From Clavibacter phaseoli (GTDB lineage Bacteria > Actinomycetota > Actinomycetes > Actinomycetales > Microbacteriaceae): a stretch of DNA of 64,000 nucleotides. The notes beneath the pieces were generated by a model that was not told the origin of the DNA, made no database searches, and saw only the letters and a program-made list of their open reading frames with translations. Numbering within the stretch: the stretch's first letter is position 1; the number at the start of each line of letters is the position of its first letter. Shown piece by piece: positions 52,892 to 62,527 of this stretch. Where the stretch lies: positions 1,612,001 through 1,676,000 of the forward strand of contig NZ_CP040786.1 of NCBI RefSeq assembly GCF_021922925.1, in the 5' to 3' direction. A program made the translations under genes and the position numbers.

Positions 52892-53902
52892 ATGGAATTC
52901 CGCTACCTAGGCAACTCAGGCTTCAAGATCTCCGAGATCACGTACGGCAACTGGCTGACCCACGGGTCGCAGGTCGAGAACGACACCGCCACGCAGTGCG
53001 TGCAGGCGGCCCTCGAGGCCGGCATCACCACGTTCGACACCGCGGACGGCTACGCGAACACCGTCGCCGAGAAGGTCCTCGGTGACGCGCTCAAGGGCGA
53101 GAACCGGGACGGGCTCGAGATCTTCACGAAGGTCTACTTCCCGACCGGTGCCAAGGGCCACAACGACACCGGCCTCTCGCGCAAGCACATCATGGCGTCG
53201 ATCGACGGCTCGCTCGAGCGCCTCCAGACCGACCACGTGGACCTCTACCAGGCCCACCGCTACGACTACGAGACCCCGCTCGAGGAGACGATGCAGGCGT
53301 TCGCCGACGTCGTCCGCCAGGGCAAGGCCCTCTACATCGGCGTCAGCGAGTGGACCCCCGAGCAGCTCCGCGAGGCGCACGGCCTCTCCCGCGAGCTCGG
53401 CTTCCAGCTCATCTCGAACCAGCCGCAGTACTCGGCCCTCTGGCGCGTCATCGAGGAGGAGGTCGTCCCCACCTCCGCCGAGCTCGGCATCTCGCAGATC
53501 GTCTGGTCCCCCATCGCGCAGGGCGTCCTCACCGGCAAGTACAAGCCGGGCCAGGACCTGCCCCAGGGCTCGCGCGCCACGGACGACAAGGGCGGCGCCG
53601 ACATGATCAAGCGCTACATGAACGACGACGTCCTCAGCCGCGTGCAGGAGCTGCAGCCCGTCGCCGACGAGCTGGACCTGTCGCTCGCGCAGCTCGCGGT
53701 GGCGTGGGTGCTCCAGAACGACAACGTCGCCTCGGCGATCATCGGCGCCTCGCGCCCCGAGCAGGTCCACGAGAACGTCAAGGCCTCCGGCGTGACGATC
53801 CCCGCGGAGCTCCTCACCCGCATCGACGACGCCCTCGGCGACGTCGTGGAGAAGGACCCGTCGAAGACGAGCGACAGCTCGCCGAAGGGGCGCCTCGCCT
53901 GA
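52892..53902 (+). CDS. Aldo/keto reductase, copy 2
   Basis: Protein of 336 residues, about 87% identical to copy 1 by hand count. The same tetrad is present: Asp49, Tyr54 (FDTADGYAN), Lys80 (IFTKVYFP) and His122 (YQAHRYDY). Differences cluster at 66-90, 102-110 and 157-170, around the active-site loops, which suggests altered substrate choice. The 16 bases before the ATG (CGGCGTAGGxTCGGAG) are shared with copy 1, so the duplication took in the start region. Its own hairpin terminator follows. Confidence 0.93.
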   Translation: MEFRYLGNSGFKISEITYGNWLTHGSQVENDTATQCVQAALEAGITTFDTADGYANTVAEKVLGDALKGENRDGLEIFTKVYFPTGAKGHNDTGLSRKHIMASIDGSLERLQTDHVDLYQAHRYDYETPLEETMQAFADVVRQGKALYIGVSEWTPEQLREAHGLSRELGFQLISNQPQYSALWRVIEEEVVPTSAELGISQIVWSPIAQGVLTGKYKPGQDLPQGSRATDDKGGADMIKRYMNDDVLSRVQELQPVADELDLSLAQLAVAWVLQNDNVASAIIGASRPEQVHENVKASGVTIPAELLTRIDDALGDVVEKDPSKTSDSSPKGRLA

Positions 53903-53919
53903 CCAGCGACCACCTGAAA

Positions 53920-53967
53920 ACGACGAGGGCCCCGCTCGAGCAGATGCTCGGGCGGGGCCGTCGTCGT
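53920..53967 (+). terminator. Terminator after aldo/keto reductase copy 2
   Basis: ACGACGAGGGCCCCGCTCGAG (53920-53940) pairs with CTCGGGCGGGGCCGTCGTCGT (53947-53967), one or two mismatches and a six-base loop. Confidence 0.75.
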
Positions 53968-53982
53968 ATCCCCGGTGAATCG

Positions 53983-54019
53983 AGAGGGGGAAAAGGGAAA
54001 GGCCCGGATATCCGGGCCT
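53983..54019 (-). terminator. Intrinsic terminator of tRNA-Gln
   Basis: Perfect palindrome AGGCCCGG-ATAT-CCGGGCCT (54000-54019), followed on the minus strand by TTTCCCTTTTCCCCC, a classical stem plus T-rich run, 22 bases past the tRNA. Confidence 0.85.
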
Positions 54020-54041
54020 GTCATTTCCTGCTATCTCAGTG

Positions 54042-54113
54042 CTGGGGTACCTGGACTCGAACCAAGAACAAAAGAATCAGAATCTTCCGTGTTGCCAATT
54101 ACACCATACCCCA
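54042..54113 (-). tRNA. tRNA-Gln (anticodon CTG)
   Basis: A 72-nt cloverleaf. Acceptor TGGGGTA/TACCCCA with discriminator G, D arm TGGTGTAATTGGCAACA, anticodon loop TTCTGAT (anticodon CTG, reading CAG), T arm CTTGGTTCGAGTCCAGG. The U1-A72 acceptor end is a normal tRNA-Gln trait. It is noticeably AT-richer than its surroundings, and the CCA end is not encoded. Confidence 0.95.
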
Positions 54114-54142
54114 AGGCCCCGATGCGCGATCGGGCCTCGTCG

Positions 54143-54172
54143 AGTGTAGCCCATCGGCCGGATCCGCGCCAA
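54143..54172 (-). promoter_or_regulatory. Promoter of tRNA-Gln
   Basis: Minus-strand -35 TTGGCG (54167-54172), 18-base spacer, -10 TACACT (54143-54148), 29 bases before the mature tRNA. The bases after the -10 (ACTCGACGAG) are the same as at tRNA-Glu. Confidence 0.55.
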
Positions 54173-54203
54173 ACCGGCGCGCGCCCGGCGGGCCCGCCGC
54201 GCG

Positions 54204-55154
54204 TCAGATCCGCGGCAGCAGGTCCCGGTTGATCGCGCTGGCGGCACGCGCGCCGAAGCCGGCCGCGATGATCAGCTGCTGCGGGCCCGGCTGCGAGCTG
54301 TCGCCCGCCGCGTAGACGCCCTCATGCGAGGTGCGGCCCTCGGCGTCGACGGCGATGTGGCCGTCGTCGTCGGTGTCGAGGTCGAGCCCCGAGAGGAAGT
54401 CGAGCGCGGTCGAGTAGCGCGGGCGCACGAAGCCGCCGGAGCGCGGCACCACGGAGCCGTCCTGCATCCGGATGCCCGTGACGACCGCGCGCTCGCCCTC
54501 GATGTCGGCGACGGGCCGGCGGTCGACGCGGATCCCGAGGGACGCGAGCCCGCGCTCCCCCGCCTCGTCGACGCGCGCGACGCCGTTCGTGAAGACGACG
54601 ATGTCGCGCGACCACTGCGAGAGCAGCAGCGCGCGCTCCACGAGGTCGTCGGTCTCGCCGATGAGGAAGAGCGGCTCGTCGCGCTTCTCGTAGCCGTCGC
54701 ACTCCATGCAGCTGTGCACGGCGGTGCCGTAGTACGCGCGGATGCTCGGCAGGTCGGGCAGGGTCTCCACGAGGCCCGTGGCGATGAGGATCCGGCGCGC
54801 GTGCACCTCGCGGTCGGGTGCACGCCGCACGCCCTTCGCGCGGACCGTGAAGCCGCCCTCGGCGGGCTCCGCCGACTGCACGACGGCGAGCTGGAACTCG
54901 CCCTCGTCGTAGGACTCCACCTCGACCTGGCCGAGCTTGCGGAGCTCGAGCGGGGAGATGCCGTCGCGCGTGACGAAGCCGTGCGACATGAGCGTCGCGG
55001 CGTTCCGCGGCCGGCTGCTGTCGAGCACGAGCGTGCGGCGGCGGGCGCGCACCAGGTTCAGCGCGGCGGACAGGCCGGCGGGACCCGCGCCGATGACGAC
55101 GACGTCGTACGAGTCGCCGGTCGCGGCGGATCCCGCACCCGCGTCGTCAGGCAC
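54204..55154 (-). CDS. Thioredoxin-reductase-like FAD oxidoreductase
   Basis: Class II pyridine nucleotide-disulfide oxidoreductase of 316 residues. FAD loop: [21 protein letters not shown]; active-site pair in [11 protein letters not shown] (CxxC); the last FAD motif [27 protein letters not shown]. The NAD(P) loop is degenerate ([15 protein letters not shown] lacks GxGxxA), so it may be one of the TrxR-like proteins that do not use NADPH in the normal way. No thioredoxin gene adjoins. The GTG start overlaps the end of gltX by eight bases. Confidence 0.88.
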   Translation of the reverse strand: MPDDAGAGSAATGDSYDVVVIGAGPAGLSAALNLVRARRRTLVLDSSRPRNAATLMSHGFVTRDGISPLELRKLGQVEVESYDEGEFQLAVVQSAEPAEGGFTVRAKGVRRAPDREVHARRILIATGLVETLPDLPSIRAYYGTAVHSCMECDGYEKRDEPLFLIGETDDLVERALLLSQWSRDIVVFTNGVARVDEAGERGLASLGIRVDRRPVADIEGERAVVTGIRMQDGSVVPRSGGFVRPRYSTALDFLSGLDLDTDDDGHIAVDAEGRTSHEGVYAAGDSSQPGPQQLIIAAGFGARAASAINRDLLPRI

Positions 55155-56667
55155 CGAGCATCCCCGCGAGGCGGTCGAGGCGCGCGATGGTCTCGTCCTT
55201 GCCGAGCAGCACCATCGACTCGAACAGCGGCGGCGAGATGCGGCGCCCGGAGACGGCGACGCGCAGCGGCCCGTAGGCGAGGCGCGGCTTCATGCCCATG
55301 CCGGTGATGAGGGTGTTCTGCAGCACCTCCTGCACGAGGTCGATGTCCCACTGGGTGCGCGGGACCCCGGAGAGCGCGCCCCGCGAGGCGGCGAGCACCT
55401 CGGGGGCGTCGTCCTTGAGCGCCTGGACGGCCTGGTCGTCGTAGGGCAGCGCGTCGGCCGTGGTGAAGAGGAACGAGAGCAGGTCGGGCGCCTCGCCGAG
55501 GAGCTGCATGCGCTCCTGCACGAGCGGGGCGGCCGCGTCGAGCATGCGCCGCTCGTCGTGCGTGAGCTCGGCGCCGACGACGCCCGCCGCCTGCAGGTAA
55601 GGCACGAGGCGCTGGGCGAAGTCCTCGAGCGCCAGCAGGCGGATGTGGTCGCCGTTCAGCGACTCCGCCTTCTTGAGGTCGAAGCGCGCGGGCGCGGGCG
55701 TGACGTCGGCGACGTCGAACGCGGTGACCATCTCCATGCGCGAGAACACGTCGCGGTCGTGCGTGAGCGACCAGCCGAGCAGCGCCAGGTAGTTGATGAG
55801 GCCCTCGGGGATGAAGCCGCGGTCGCGGTGGTGGAACAGGTTCGACTCGGGATCGCGCTTGGAGAGCTTCTTGTTGCCCTCCCCCATCACGTAGGGCAGG
55901 TGGCCGAACCGCGGGATGGCGTCGGCCACGCCGATGTCGATGAGCGCGTGGTACAGCGCGATCTGCCGGGGCGTCGACGAGAGCAGGTCCTCGCCGCGGA
56001 GCACGTGCGTGATCCCCATGAGCGCGTCGTCGACGGGGTTCACGAGCGTGTAGAGCGGGGCGCCGTTGGGACGCACGAGCACGAAGTCGGGAAAGGATCC
56101 GGCCGGGAACGTGACCGTGCCGCGCACGAGGTCGTCGAAGGAGAGGTCGGTGTCCGGCACGCGGAGGCGGAGGGCGGGCCAGCGGCCCTCGTCGCGGAAC
56201 GCCTGGCGCTCGGCCTCGGTGAGGTCGCGCTCGAAGTTGTCGTAGCCCATCTTCGGGTCGCGGCCCGCGGCGCGGTTGCGCGCCTCGATCTCCTCGGCCG
56301 TCGCGTAGCTCTCGTAGAGGTGGCCGGACGCGGTGAGCTTCGCGATGACGTCGAGGTAGAGGTCCGTGCGCTGCGACTGGCGGTACGGAGCGTGCGGCCC
56401 ACCGACGCCCTCGCCCTCGTCCCAGTCGATCTCGAGCCAGCGCAGCGCCTCGATGAGCTGCTCGTAGCTCTCCTCGCTGTCGCGCGCGGCGTCGGTGTCC
56501 TCGACGCGGAAGACGAGCTTGCCGCCCGTGTGGCGCGCGTAGGCCCAGTTGAAGAGGGCCGTGCGGATCAGCCCCACGTGCGGCGTCCCGGTCGGGGACG
56601 GGCAGAACCGGACGCGGACGTCGGTGCCGGTTGCGGTGGTCACGGGGTGCGCGGTCATGTCAGTCAT
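55147..56667 (-). CDS. gltX: Glutamyl-tRNA synthetase
   Basis: Class I synthetase charging tRNA-Glu (and probably tRNA-Gln, if the GatCAB route is used). It has 506 residues from the ATG at 56667; ATGs nine codons up and three codons down are alternatives. The HIGH-like motif is [19 protein letters not shown], the KMSK loop [11 protein letters not shown], with [15 protein letters not shown] after the first. It lies 13 bp after a lipoprotein gene. No glnS is in the window. The 3' end overlaps the flavoprotein gene. Confidence 0.96.
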   Translation of the reverse strand: MTDMTAHPVTTATGTDVRVRFCPSPTGTPHVGLIRTALFNWAYARHTGGKLVFRVEDTDAARDSEESYEQLIEALRWLEIDWDEGEGVGGPHAPYRQSQRTDLYLDVIAKLTASGHLYESYATAEEIEARNRAAGRDPKMGYDNFERDLTEAERQAFRDEGRWPALRLRVPDTDLSFDDLVRGTVTFPAGSFPDFVLVRPNGAPLYTLVNPVDDALMGITHVLRGEDLLSSTPRQIALYHALIDIGVADAIPRFGHLPYVMGEGNKKLSKRDPESNLFHHRDRGFIPEGLINYLALLGWSLTHDRDVFSRMEMVTAFDVADVTPAPARFDLKKAESLNGDHIRLLALEDFAQRLVPYLQAAGVVGAELTHDERRMLDAAAPLVQERMQLLGEAPDLLSFLFTTADALPYDDQAVQALKDDAPEVLAASRGALSGVPRTQWDIDLVQEVLQNTLITGMGMKPRLAYGPLRVAVSGRRISPPLFESMVLLGKDETIARLDRLAGMLGA

Positions 56668-56680
56668 CCTGGATCCGATT

Positions 56681-57442
56681 CTAGGGCTCGACACCCGCCG
56701 CCCCGGCTGCCCCGGGGGCGCAGTACGGCTCGAGCAGGTCCCACCGGTCGTACTGGTCGCCGGGCGGCACGCCGCACTCGAGGAGGACGGCGCCGGCGTA
56801 GCGCACGGGGTCGATCCCGACCAGGGATCCCGTCGAGCGGAACGCGCCGTCGCACCCCGTCACCGTGAAGCGCGCGGACTGCGTGGCGCCGAGGTAGCCG
56901 ATGACGTAGCGCGCCTCCCGGTCGAGCACGGGGTCGAAGGAGACGAGCTGGATCGACCGGCCGAAGCGCGGCGGGACCAGCTCTCGGTCGCGGAGGTCGC
57001 CGAGCAGGGAGGAGGCCCACGCGGCGTCGGGCGTGAGCGGGTCGACCCGCGTCGCGGACCCGTCGACGGCCGCGTCCACCGCCAGGCCCACGGGCGGCAC
57101 GAGCTCGGTGTCGGTGCGGGTGACGCGCTGCGGGGTGGATCCGAGCCCGGGCTGCTCCCCCTGGCTCGGGATCCGCACCTGCATCACCCGGACGGCCAGG
57201 AGCTGGTCGCCGTCCCCCACGACGGGATCGGCCCAGCCGATCGCGAGGTCGGCCGGCGCGCAGCCCGCGGGGAGGTCGAGCGCGGGCGGCTCGGCGACGA
57301 CCGGGGTCGCCGTCGGGGATCCCGCGTCCGTCGGCCCCGGCGTCTCCAGCCCGTAGTCGGAGACGTCGTAGACGCAGCCCGAGAGCAGCGCCACCGCCGC
57401 GGCCGCCAGCGCGATGCGCGTGGGACGGCCGGGGCGGATCAC
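56681..57442 (-). CDS. Lipoprotein of unknown function
   Basis: Protein of 253 residues starting at GTG two bases after the FAH-family gene. The leader [23 protein letters not shown] ends with lipobox LSGC, so it is lipid-anchored at about Cys23. A Thr/Pro-rich linker is followed by a domain with paired cysteines (PAGCAP, TGCDG, LLECGVP and EPYCAPG), suggesting disulfides. I recognise no family. It sits in an apparent operon from the FAH-family gene to gltX. Confidence 0.72.
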   Translation of the reverse strand: MIRPGRPTRIALAAAAVALLSGCVYDVSDYGLETPGPTDAGSPTATPVVAEPPALDLPAGCAPADLAIGWADPVVGDGDQLLAVRVMQVRIPSQGEQPGLGSTPQRVTRTDTELVPPVGLAVDAAVDGSATRVDPLTPDAAWASSLLGDLRDRELVPPRFGRSIQLVSFDPVLDREARYVIGYLGATQSARFTVTGCDGAFRSTGSLVGIDPVRYAGAVLLECGVPPGDQYDRWDLLEPYCAPGAAGAAGVEP

Positions 57443-57444
57443 GG

Positions 57445-58218
57445 TCAGGCGCGGGCGCGCGCGGGGTTGGAGAGCGTGCCGATGCCCTCGATGGACACCT
57501 CGACGACCTGGCCGTCGGTGAAGGGGCCGACGCCCGCGGGCGTGCCCGTGAGGATCACGTCGCCGGGCAGCAGCGTCCAGACGCGCGAGGCGAAGGCGAT
57601 GAGCTCGGGCACCGAGTGCACCATCTCGCTCGTGCGGCCGGACTGGCGCAGCTCCCCGTCGACGCGGGTCTCGATGAGCGCGTCCTCGAACGAGCCCTCG
57701 GTCTCGATGACCGGGCCGAGCGGGCAGAACGTGTCGTAGCCCTTGGCGCGGGCCCACTGGCTCTCGGAGTGCTGGATGTCGCGGGCGGTGACGTCGTTGC
57801 CGATCGTGTAGCCGAAGATCGACCGGCGCGCGTCCTCCACGGACACGTCGCGCGTGATCCGGCCGATGACGACCGCGAGCTCGCCCTCGTGCTCGACCTG
57901 CTGGCTGTCGGCCGGCAGGCGGATCGCGTCATCGGGCCCCACGACCGAGGTGTTGGGCTTCAGGAAGATGAGCGGCGTGCTGGGCGCCTCGCTGCCGTGC
58001 TCGGCCGCGTGCGCCGCGTAGTTGCGGCCGACCGCGACGACCTTGGAGCGCGGGATCACCGGAGCCAGCAGCCGGGCGTCGGCGAGCGGAACGCGCTCCC
58101 CCGTCGTCTGGTAGCCGCTGAACATGGGGTCGCCGGTGAGGACGACCAGGTGGCCCTCCTCCTCGTCGAGGATGCCGAAGCGGGGGTCGTCACCGGTGCT
58201 GAATCGCGCGATCTTCAC
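57445..58218 (-). CDS. Fumarylacetoacetate hydrolase-family protein
   Basis: Protein of 257 residues of the FAH family (2-hydroxyhepta-2,4-diene-1,7-dioate isomerase/acylpyruvase type). Metal ligands: VEHEGELAVVIGR (two Glu) and GYTIGNDVTARDIQ (Asp). GRNYAAHAAEHG and LTGTPAGVGPF are standard family landmarks. The start at GTG 58218 has AGGG eight bases before it; the GTG two codons earlier is less well spaced. Probably an acylpyruvase or oxaloacetate decarboxylase-like enzyme. It is upstream of the lipoprotein and gltX genes. Confidence 0.9.
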   Translation of the reverse strand: MKIARFSTGDDPRFGILDEEEGHLVVLTGDPMFSGYQTTGERVPLADARLLAPVIPRSKVVAVGRNYAAHAAEHGSEAPSTPLIFLKPNTSVVGPDDAIRLPADSQQVEHEGELAVVIGRITRDVSVEDARRSIFGYTIGNDVTARDIQHSESQWARAKGYDTFCPLGPVIETEGSFEDALIETRVDGELRQSGRTSEMVHSVPELIAFASRVWTLLPGDVILTGTPAGVGPFTDGQVVEVSIEGIGTLSNPARARA

Positions 58219-58271
58219 GCTCACGACCCTAGCCGTGCCGACGGCGCGCGGCCGCCGGCACGAGGCGGCTC

Positions 58272-59390
58272 CTACGCGTCGAGGCGCGTGAGCCAGCCGT
58301 GGCGGTCCGGGATGCGGCCGTACTGGATGTCGGTGAGCTCCTGGCGCAGCGACATCGTCAGCTCGCCCGCGGGCGCGTCGATGTCGCCGACGTCGAGGCC
58401 ATCGCCCAGCAGGCGGCCGATCGGCGTGATCACGGCAGCGGTGCCGCACGCGAAGACCTCGGTGATCTCGCCGGACGCGACGCCGTCGACCCACTCCGAC
58501 AGCTCCACGCGCCGCTTCTCGACCGTGAGGCCGCGGTCGCGCGCGAGCTCGAGGATCGAGTCGCGCGTGATGCCCTCGAGGATGCTCTCCGAATCGGGCG
58601 TGACGAGGCGGCCGTCCTTGTAGACCAGCACGATGTTCATGCCGCCGAGCTCCTCGAGGTAGCGGCCCTCCTCGGAGTCGAGGAAGAGCACCTGCGCGCA
58701 GCCGTGCGACGCGGCCTCGGCCTGCGGGAGGAGCGACGCGGCGTAGTTGCCGCCGCACTTCGCGGCGCCCGTGCCGCCCTTGCCCGCGCGGGAGTACTGC
58801 GTGGACAGCCAGATGGACACCGGCGCGACGCCGCCCGTGAAGTACGCGCCCGCGGGGCTCGCGATGACGTAGTAGCCCACGCGCTGGGCGGCGCGCACGC
58901 CGAGGAAGCTCTCGTTGGCGATCATGAACGGGCGCAGGTACAGGCTCTGCTCGGCCGCGCGCGGCACCCACTCGATGTCGGTCCGCACGAGCTGCTTCAC
59001 GGACTCGACGAAGTCCTCGGTGGCGAGCTCGGGCAGCGCGAGGCGGCGGGCCGAGCGCTGGAGGCGGGCGGCGTTCCGGTCGGGGCGGAAGGTCCAGACG
59101 GATCCGTCGGCGTGCCGGTACGCCTTCATGCCCTCGAAGATCTCCTGGCCGTAGTGCAGGACGCTCGCGGCGGGATCCAGCTGGAGCGGTCCGTACGGGA
59201 CGACGCGGGCGTCGTGCCAGCCGGCGTCGAGGGTCCAGTCGATCTGGACCATGTGGTCCGTGAAGTGCTTGCCGAAGCCCGGGTCGGCGAGGATCGCCTC
59301 CCGCTCGGCGTCGGCGCGGGCGCTCTCCGACGGGGTCCGCTCGAAGGACAGGGGGAAGGCGGTGCCGGTGGTGCTGCTGGTGGTGCTCAT
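58272..59390 (-). CDS. ilvE: Branched-chain amino acid aminotransferase
   Basis: PLP fold-type IV enzyme catalysing the last step of leucine, isoleucine and valine synthesis. It has 372 residues, the eukaryote-like BCAT2 type common in actinobacteria. Landmarks: LHYGQEIFEGMKAYR, the PLP lysine in GTGAAKCGGNYAASL, and EEGRYLEELGGMNIVLV. The ATG at 59390 is eight bases after the leuB stop, so leuB and ilvE form one operon. Confidence 0.96.
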   Translation of the reverse strand: MSTTSSTTGTAFPLSFERTPSESARADAEREAILADPGFGKHFTDHMVQIDWTLDAGWHDARVVPYGPLQLDPAASVLHYGQEIFEGMKAYRHADGSVWTFRPDRNAARLQRSARRLALPELATEDFVESVKQLVRTDIEWVPRAAEQSLYLRPFMIANESFLGVRAAQRVGYYVIASPAGAYFTGGVAPVSIWLSTQYSRAGKGGTGAAKCGGNYAASLLPQAEAASHGCAQVLFLDSEEGRYLEELGGMNIVLVYKDGRLVTPDSESILEGITRDSILELARDRGLTVEKRRVELSEWVDGVASGEITEVFACGTAAVITPIGRLLGDGLDVGDIDAPAGELTMSLRQELTDIQYGRIPDRHGWLTRLDA

Positions 59391-59398
59391 GGGGTCCT

Positions 59399-60466
59399 TC
59401 AGCGGGTCGTGGAGAGGGCGCGGATGACGGCGTCGCCGACCTCCGCGGTGGATCGGGGTGCGGCTTCGCCGTCGGCGCGCGCGGCGAGGTCGGCGGAGAC
59501 GGCGGCCGTCACGCGCGCGGACGCCTCGGGCAGGCCCAGGTGGTCGAGCAGGAGCGCGACCGAGAGGATCGCCGCGGTCGGGTCGGCCTTCTGCTGGCCC
59601 GCGATGTCGGGCGCGGATCCGTGCACCGGCTCGAACATGCTCGGGAACGCGCCCGTGGGGTTGACGTTGCCCGACGCGGCGAGGCCGATGCCGCCTGAGA
59701 TCGCCGCGGCGAGGTCGGTGATGATGTCGCCGAACAGGTTGTCGCAGACGATGACGTCGAAGCGGGACGGGTCGGTGACCAGGAAGATCATGGTCGCGTC
59801 GACGTGCAGGTAGTCGACCGTGACGTCCGGGTGCTCGGCGGCGACGCGGTCGACGGTGCGCTGCCAGAGGGATCCGGCGAAGGTCAGCACGTTGGTCTTG
59901 TGCACGAGGGTGACGCGCTTGCGGTCGCGCCGCTCCGCCAGCTCGAACGCGAACCGCACGGTGCGCTCGACGCCGTGCGCCGTGTTCACGGACACCTCGG
60001 TCGCGATCTCGTGCTCGGTCCCGCGACGCAGCACGCCGCCGTTGCCGGCGTACGGCCCCTCGGTGCCCTCGCGGACGACGACGAAGTCGACCTCGCCGGG
60101 CGCGGCCAGCGGGGAGGCGACGCCGGGCAGCAGCGTGCTGGGCCGCAGGTTGACGTAGTGGTCGAACGCGAAGCGGAGCTTGAGCAGCAGGCCGCGCTCG
60201 ATGATGCCGCCGGCGAGGCGGGCGTCGCGCGGGTCGCCGCCGACCGCGCCGAGCAGGATCGCGTCGTGCCGCGCGAGGGCCGCGAGGTCGGAGTCGGTGA
60301 GGATCTCGCCGGTCTCGAGGTAGTGGCCGGCGCCGAACGGGTACTGCGTGGTGTCGAGGGACACGTCGTCGGGGACCGCCTCCCGGAGCACGCGGAGGGC
60401 CTCGTGGACGACCTCGGGGCCGATGCCGTCCCCGGGGACGACGGCGAGCGAGATGGTGCGGGGCAT
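59399..60466 (-). CDS. leuB: 3-isopropylmalate dehydrogenase
   Basis: NAD-dependent oxidative decarboxylation step of leucine synthesis. It has 355 residues. Landmarks: [18 protein letters not shown], the substrate-binding arginines in [17 protein letters not shown] and [10 protein letters not shown], and the metal-binding VDATMIFLV...[19 protein letters not shown]. The adenine-binding [13 protein letters not shown] favours NAD. It precedes ilvE; serA lies 2.8 kb upstream beyond an exporter/regulator pair. Confidence 0.97.
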   Translation of the reverse strand: MPRTISLAVVPGDGIGPEVVHEALRVLREAVPDDVSLDTTQYPFGAGHYLETGEILTDSDLAALARHDAILLGAVGGDPRDARLAGGIIERGLLLKLRFAFDHYVNLRPSTLLPGVASPLAAPGEVDFVVVREGTEGPYAGNGGVLRRGTEHEIATEVSVNTAHGVERTVRFAFELAERRDRKRVTLVHKTNVLTFAGSLWQRTVDRVAAEHPDVTVDYLHVDATMIFLVTDPSRFDVIVCDNLFGDIITDLAAAISGGIGLAASGNVNPTGAFPSMFEPVHGSAPDIAGQQKADPTAAILSVALLLDHLGLPEASARVTAAVSADLAARADGEAAPRSTAEVGDAVIRALSTTR

Positions 60467-60581
60467 GGATCCTCCCGGGCTCGGTGGGGTGTCGGGCCAG
60501 GTTACCCGTCCGCCGCGGGCACCCGCGCGCTACGGTGGATCGACCCGGCGCCTCCGACGGGCAGGACCCGAAGGACCACCC

Positions 60582-60836
60582 ATGAGCATCGGACTCGGCA
60601 TCTTCCTCGTCATCGTCGGCGCGATCCTCGCGTTCGCCGTCGACCTCACCGTCCCGGGCGTCGACCTGCAGCTCGTCGGCTACATCCTCATGGGCGGCGG
60701 CGCGCTGGTGATCATCATCGGCGTCGCGCTCCTCGCCCGCCGACGGACGGCCGTCAGCGAGACGCGCACGCGCATCGACCCCGCGACCGGCCAGCGCATC
60801 ACGCGCAGCGAGCGCTCCGACGACAACGTCGTCTGA
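60582..60836 (+). CDS. Two-helix small membrane protein (DUF6458-like)
   Basis: Protein of 84 residues: a membrane helix from about 3 to 22 (GLGIFLVIVGAILAFAVDLTV), a short loop VPGVDLQLVG, a second helix (about 32-52), then a polar Arg/Thr-rich tail. This arrangement is that of a small actinobacterial membrane family with no known job. AAGGA precedes the ATG. It is divergent from leuB and convergent with the exporter gene. Confidence 0.75.
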   Translation: MSIGLGIFLVIVGAILAFAVDLTVPGVDLQLVGYILMGGGALVIIIGVALLARRRTAVSETRTRIDPATGQRITRSERSDDNVV

Positions 60837-60862
60837 TCCCGCGGGCGGGCCGACGCGCCCGC

Positions 60863-62407
60863 TCAGTCGTGCGAGCTCGCGCGGCGCAGGCTCGTGAGCG
60901 AGATGACGATCGCGCCGACCATGAGCAGGGCGCCGATGATCGACGTCGTCACCACGCCGCCGTCGAACGCGCGGTGCGCCGACTCCAGCAGCGCCGCGCC
61001 CACATCGGCCGGCACGCGCTCGGCGACCGAGACCGCTCCCCCGAGCGTCTCCCGGGCCGCGGACGCGTCCCCCTCGGAGAGGCCGGCCGGCAGCGTGAGG
61101 CCCGTGCGGTAGCTGGCCGTGAGGATGCTGCCGAGCACGGCGGTGCCGAGCACCGCGCCCACCTCGTACGCCGTCTCGGAGACCGCGGACGCGGCGCCCG
61201 CCTTCGCCGGCGGGACGGCCGCGATGATGAGGTCGTTCGAGATGGTCTGCGAGGCGCCGATGCCCGCGCCCAGCAGGCAGAAGGCGAAGACCAGCAGGCC
61301 GACGGACGCGTCCCTCCCCGTCGCCGCGAGGATCACGTACGCGGCCGCCGAGAGCGCCAGCGCGATCGCGACGACGCGTGACGGACGGGCGCGCGCGACG
61401 ATCGGCACGATCACCAGCCCCGAGACGATGACCACGAGGGATCCGGGGATCAGCGCGAACCCGGCCGCGAGCGGGTCGAGGCCCGCGACCAGCTGCAGGT
61501 GCTGCGTGACGAAGAAGAGGAAGCCGACGAGCGAGACGACGCTCAGCAGGTTGACGAGCACCGCGCCCGTGAAGACCGGCTCGCGGAAGAGCGCGACGTC
61601 GAGCATGGGGTTCCTGGCGCGCGCCATGCGGCGCACGAAGAGGATGCCCGCGACCACGCCGACCACGGGCGCCGCGATGGCGAGCGGCGTCACGCCCTCG
61701 GTCGCGAACGTCTTGATGGCGTAGACGATGGGCGCGACGGTCGCGAGCGACAGCAGGATCGCGACCCCGTCGATCGGGCCGGGCGCCGGGTCCTTCGACT
61801 CCGGCACGAGCACGGGCGTGAGGATCAGCAGCGGCAGCATCACGGGCACGGCGACGAGGAACACGGATCCCCACCAGAAGTGCTCGAGCAGCACGCCGCC
61901 CACGAGCGGGCCGAGGGCGGATCCGCCGGAGAAGCCCGACGCCCAGATCGCGATGGCGAGGCGGCGCTGCTTCCGGTCGGTGAAGATCGTGCGCAGGAGC
62001 GACAGCGTGGACGGCATGAGCATCGCGCCGAAGAAGCCGAGGGCGGCCCGCGCGGCGATGAGCTGCGAGGCGTCGGTCGCGAATGCGGCGAGGGCCGAGA
62101 CGACGCCGAAGCCGGCCGCGCCGATCATGAGGAGGCGCCGGCGTCCGTAGCGGTCCCCCATGTTGCCCATCGCGACGAGCAGGCCCGCCAGCACGAGCGG
62201 GTACGCGTCGATGACCCAGAGCTGGGCGGCGCCCGACGGCTCGAGGTCGCGCGCGATGGACGGCATCGCGAAGCTCAGCACCGTGTTGTCGATGGAGACG
62301 AGGAGCACCGGGAGCATCAGCACCACGAGCGCGGCCCACTGGCGTCGCCCGGCGCGGCCGGTGGCGGCGGCGATCACGGGGACGGGTGCGGTGCGGGGCG
62401 TGGACAT
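60863..62407 (-). CDS. MFS multidrug exporter, DHA2 (14-helix) family
   Basis: Protein of 514 residues with 14 predicted membrane helices. DHA2 signatures: motif D1 near the start (LLVSIDNTVLSFAMPSI), motif A (GNMGDRYGRRRLLM) and motif C (SGGSALGPLVGGVLLEH). Relatives such as QacA and LfrA export cationic drugs, dyes and biocides by proton antiport. The ATG at 62407 lies just past a perfect operator, with a divergent tetR gene beyond, the usual drug-inducible arrangement. Confidence 0.93.
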   Translation of the reverse strand: MSTPRTAPVPVIAAATGRAGRRQWAALVVLMLPVLLVSIDNTVLSFAMPSIARDLEPSGAAQLWVIDAYPLVLAGLLVAMGNMGDRYGRRRLLMIGAAGFGVVSALAAFATDASQLIAARAALGFFGAMLMPSTLSLLRTIFTDRKQRRLAIAIWASGFSGGSALGPLVGGVLLEHFWWGSVFLVAVPVMLPLLILTPVLVPESKDPAPGPIDGVAILLSLATVAPIVYAIKTFATEGVTPLAIAAPVVGVVAGILFVRRMARARNPMLDVALFREPVFTGAVLVNLLSVVSLVGFLFFVTQHLQLVAGLDPLAAGFALIPGSLVVIVSGLVIVPIVARARPSRVVAIALALSAAAYVILAATGRDASVGLLVFAFCLLGAGIGASQTISNDLIIAAVPPAKAGAASAVSETAYEVGAVLGTAVLGSILTASYRTGLTLPAGLSEGDASAARETLGGAVSVAERVPADVGAALLESAHRAFDGGVVTTSIIGALLMVGAIVISLTSLRRASSHD

Positions 62408-62477
62408 GACGGGGCTTCCTGACGTCGGGAGGCGTGGCGCAGGGCGCACGGACGGGGCCGCGGGAGCGACCGGGATC

Positions 62478-62501
62478 ACTGTACCGTCCGGTCGGTACAG
62501 T
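62478..62501. promoter_or_regulatory. Palindromic operator between exporter and TetR genes
   Basis: ACTGTACCG-TCCGGT-CGGTACAGT has perfect nine-base arms around a six-base centre, 24 bp in total. It lies in the 120 bp divergent spacer and is of the size bound by TetR/QacR dimers. Confidence 0.8.
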
Positions 62502-62527
62502 CGGCAACCCGCCGCTACGCTGGATCC

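Noticed and set aside
58272..62507. Minus-strand open frame of about 1400 codons ending in ilvE
   Set aside because: Only the last 372 codons are ilvE. The rest is Arg/Pro-rich and runs out of frame through leuB and the exporter.
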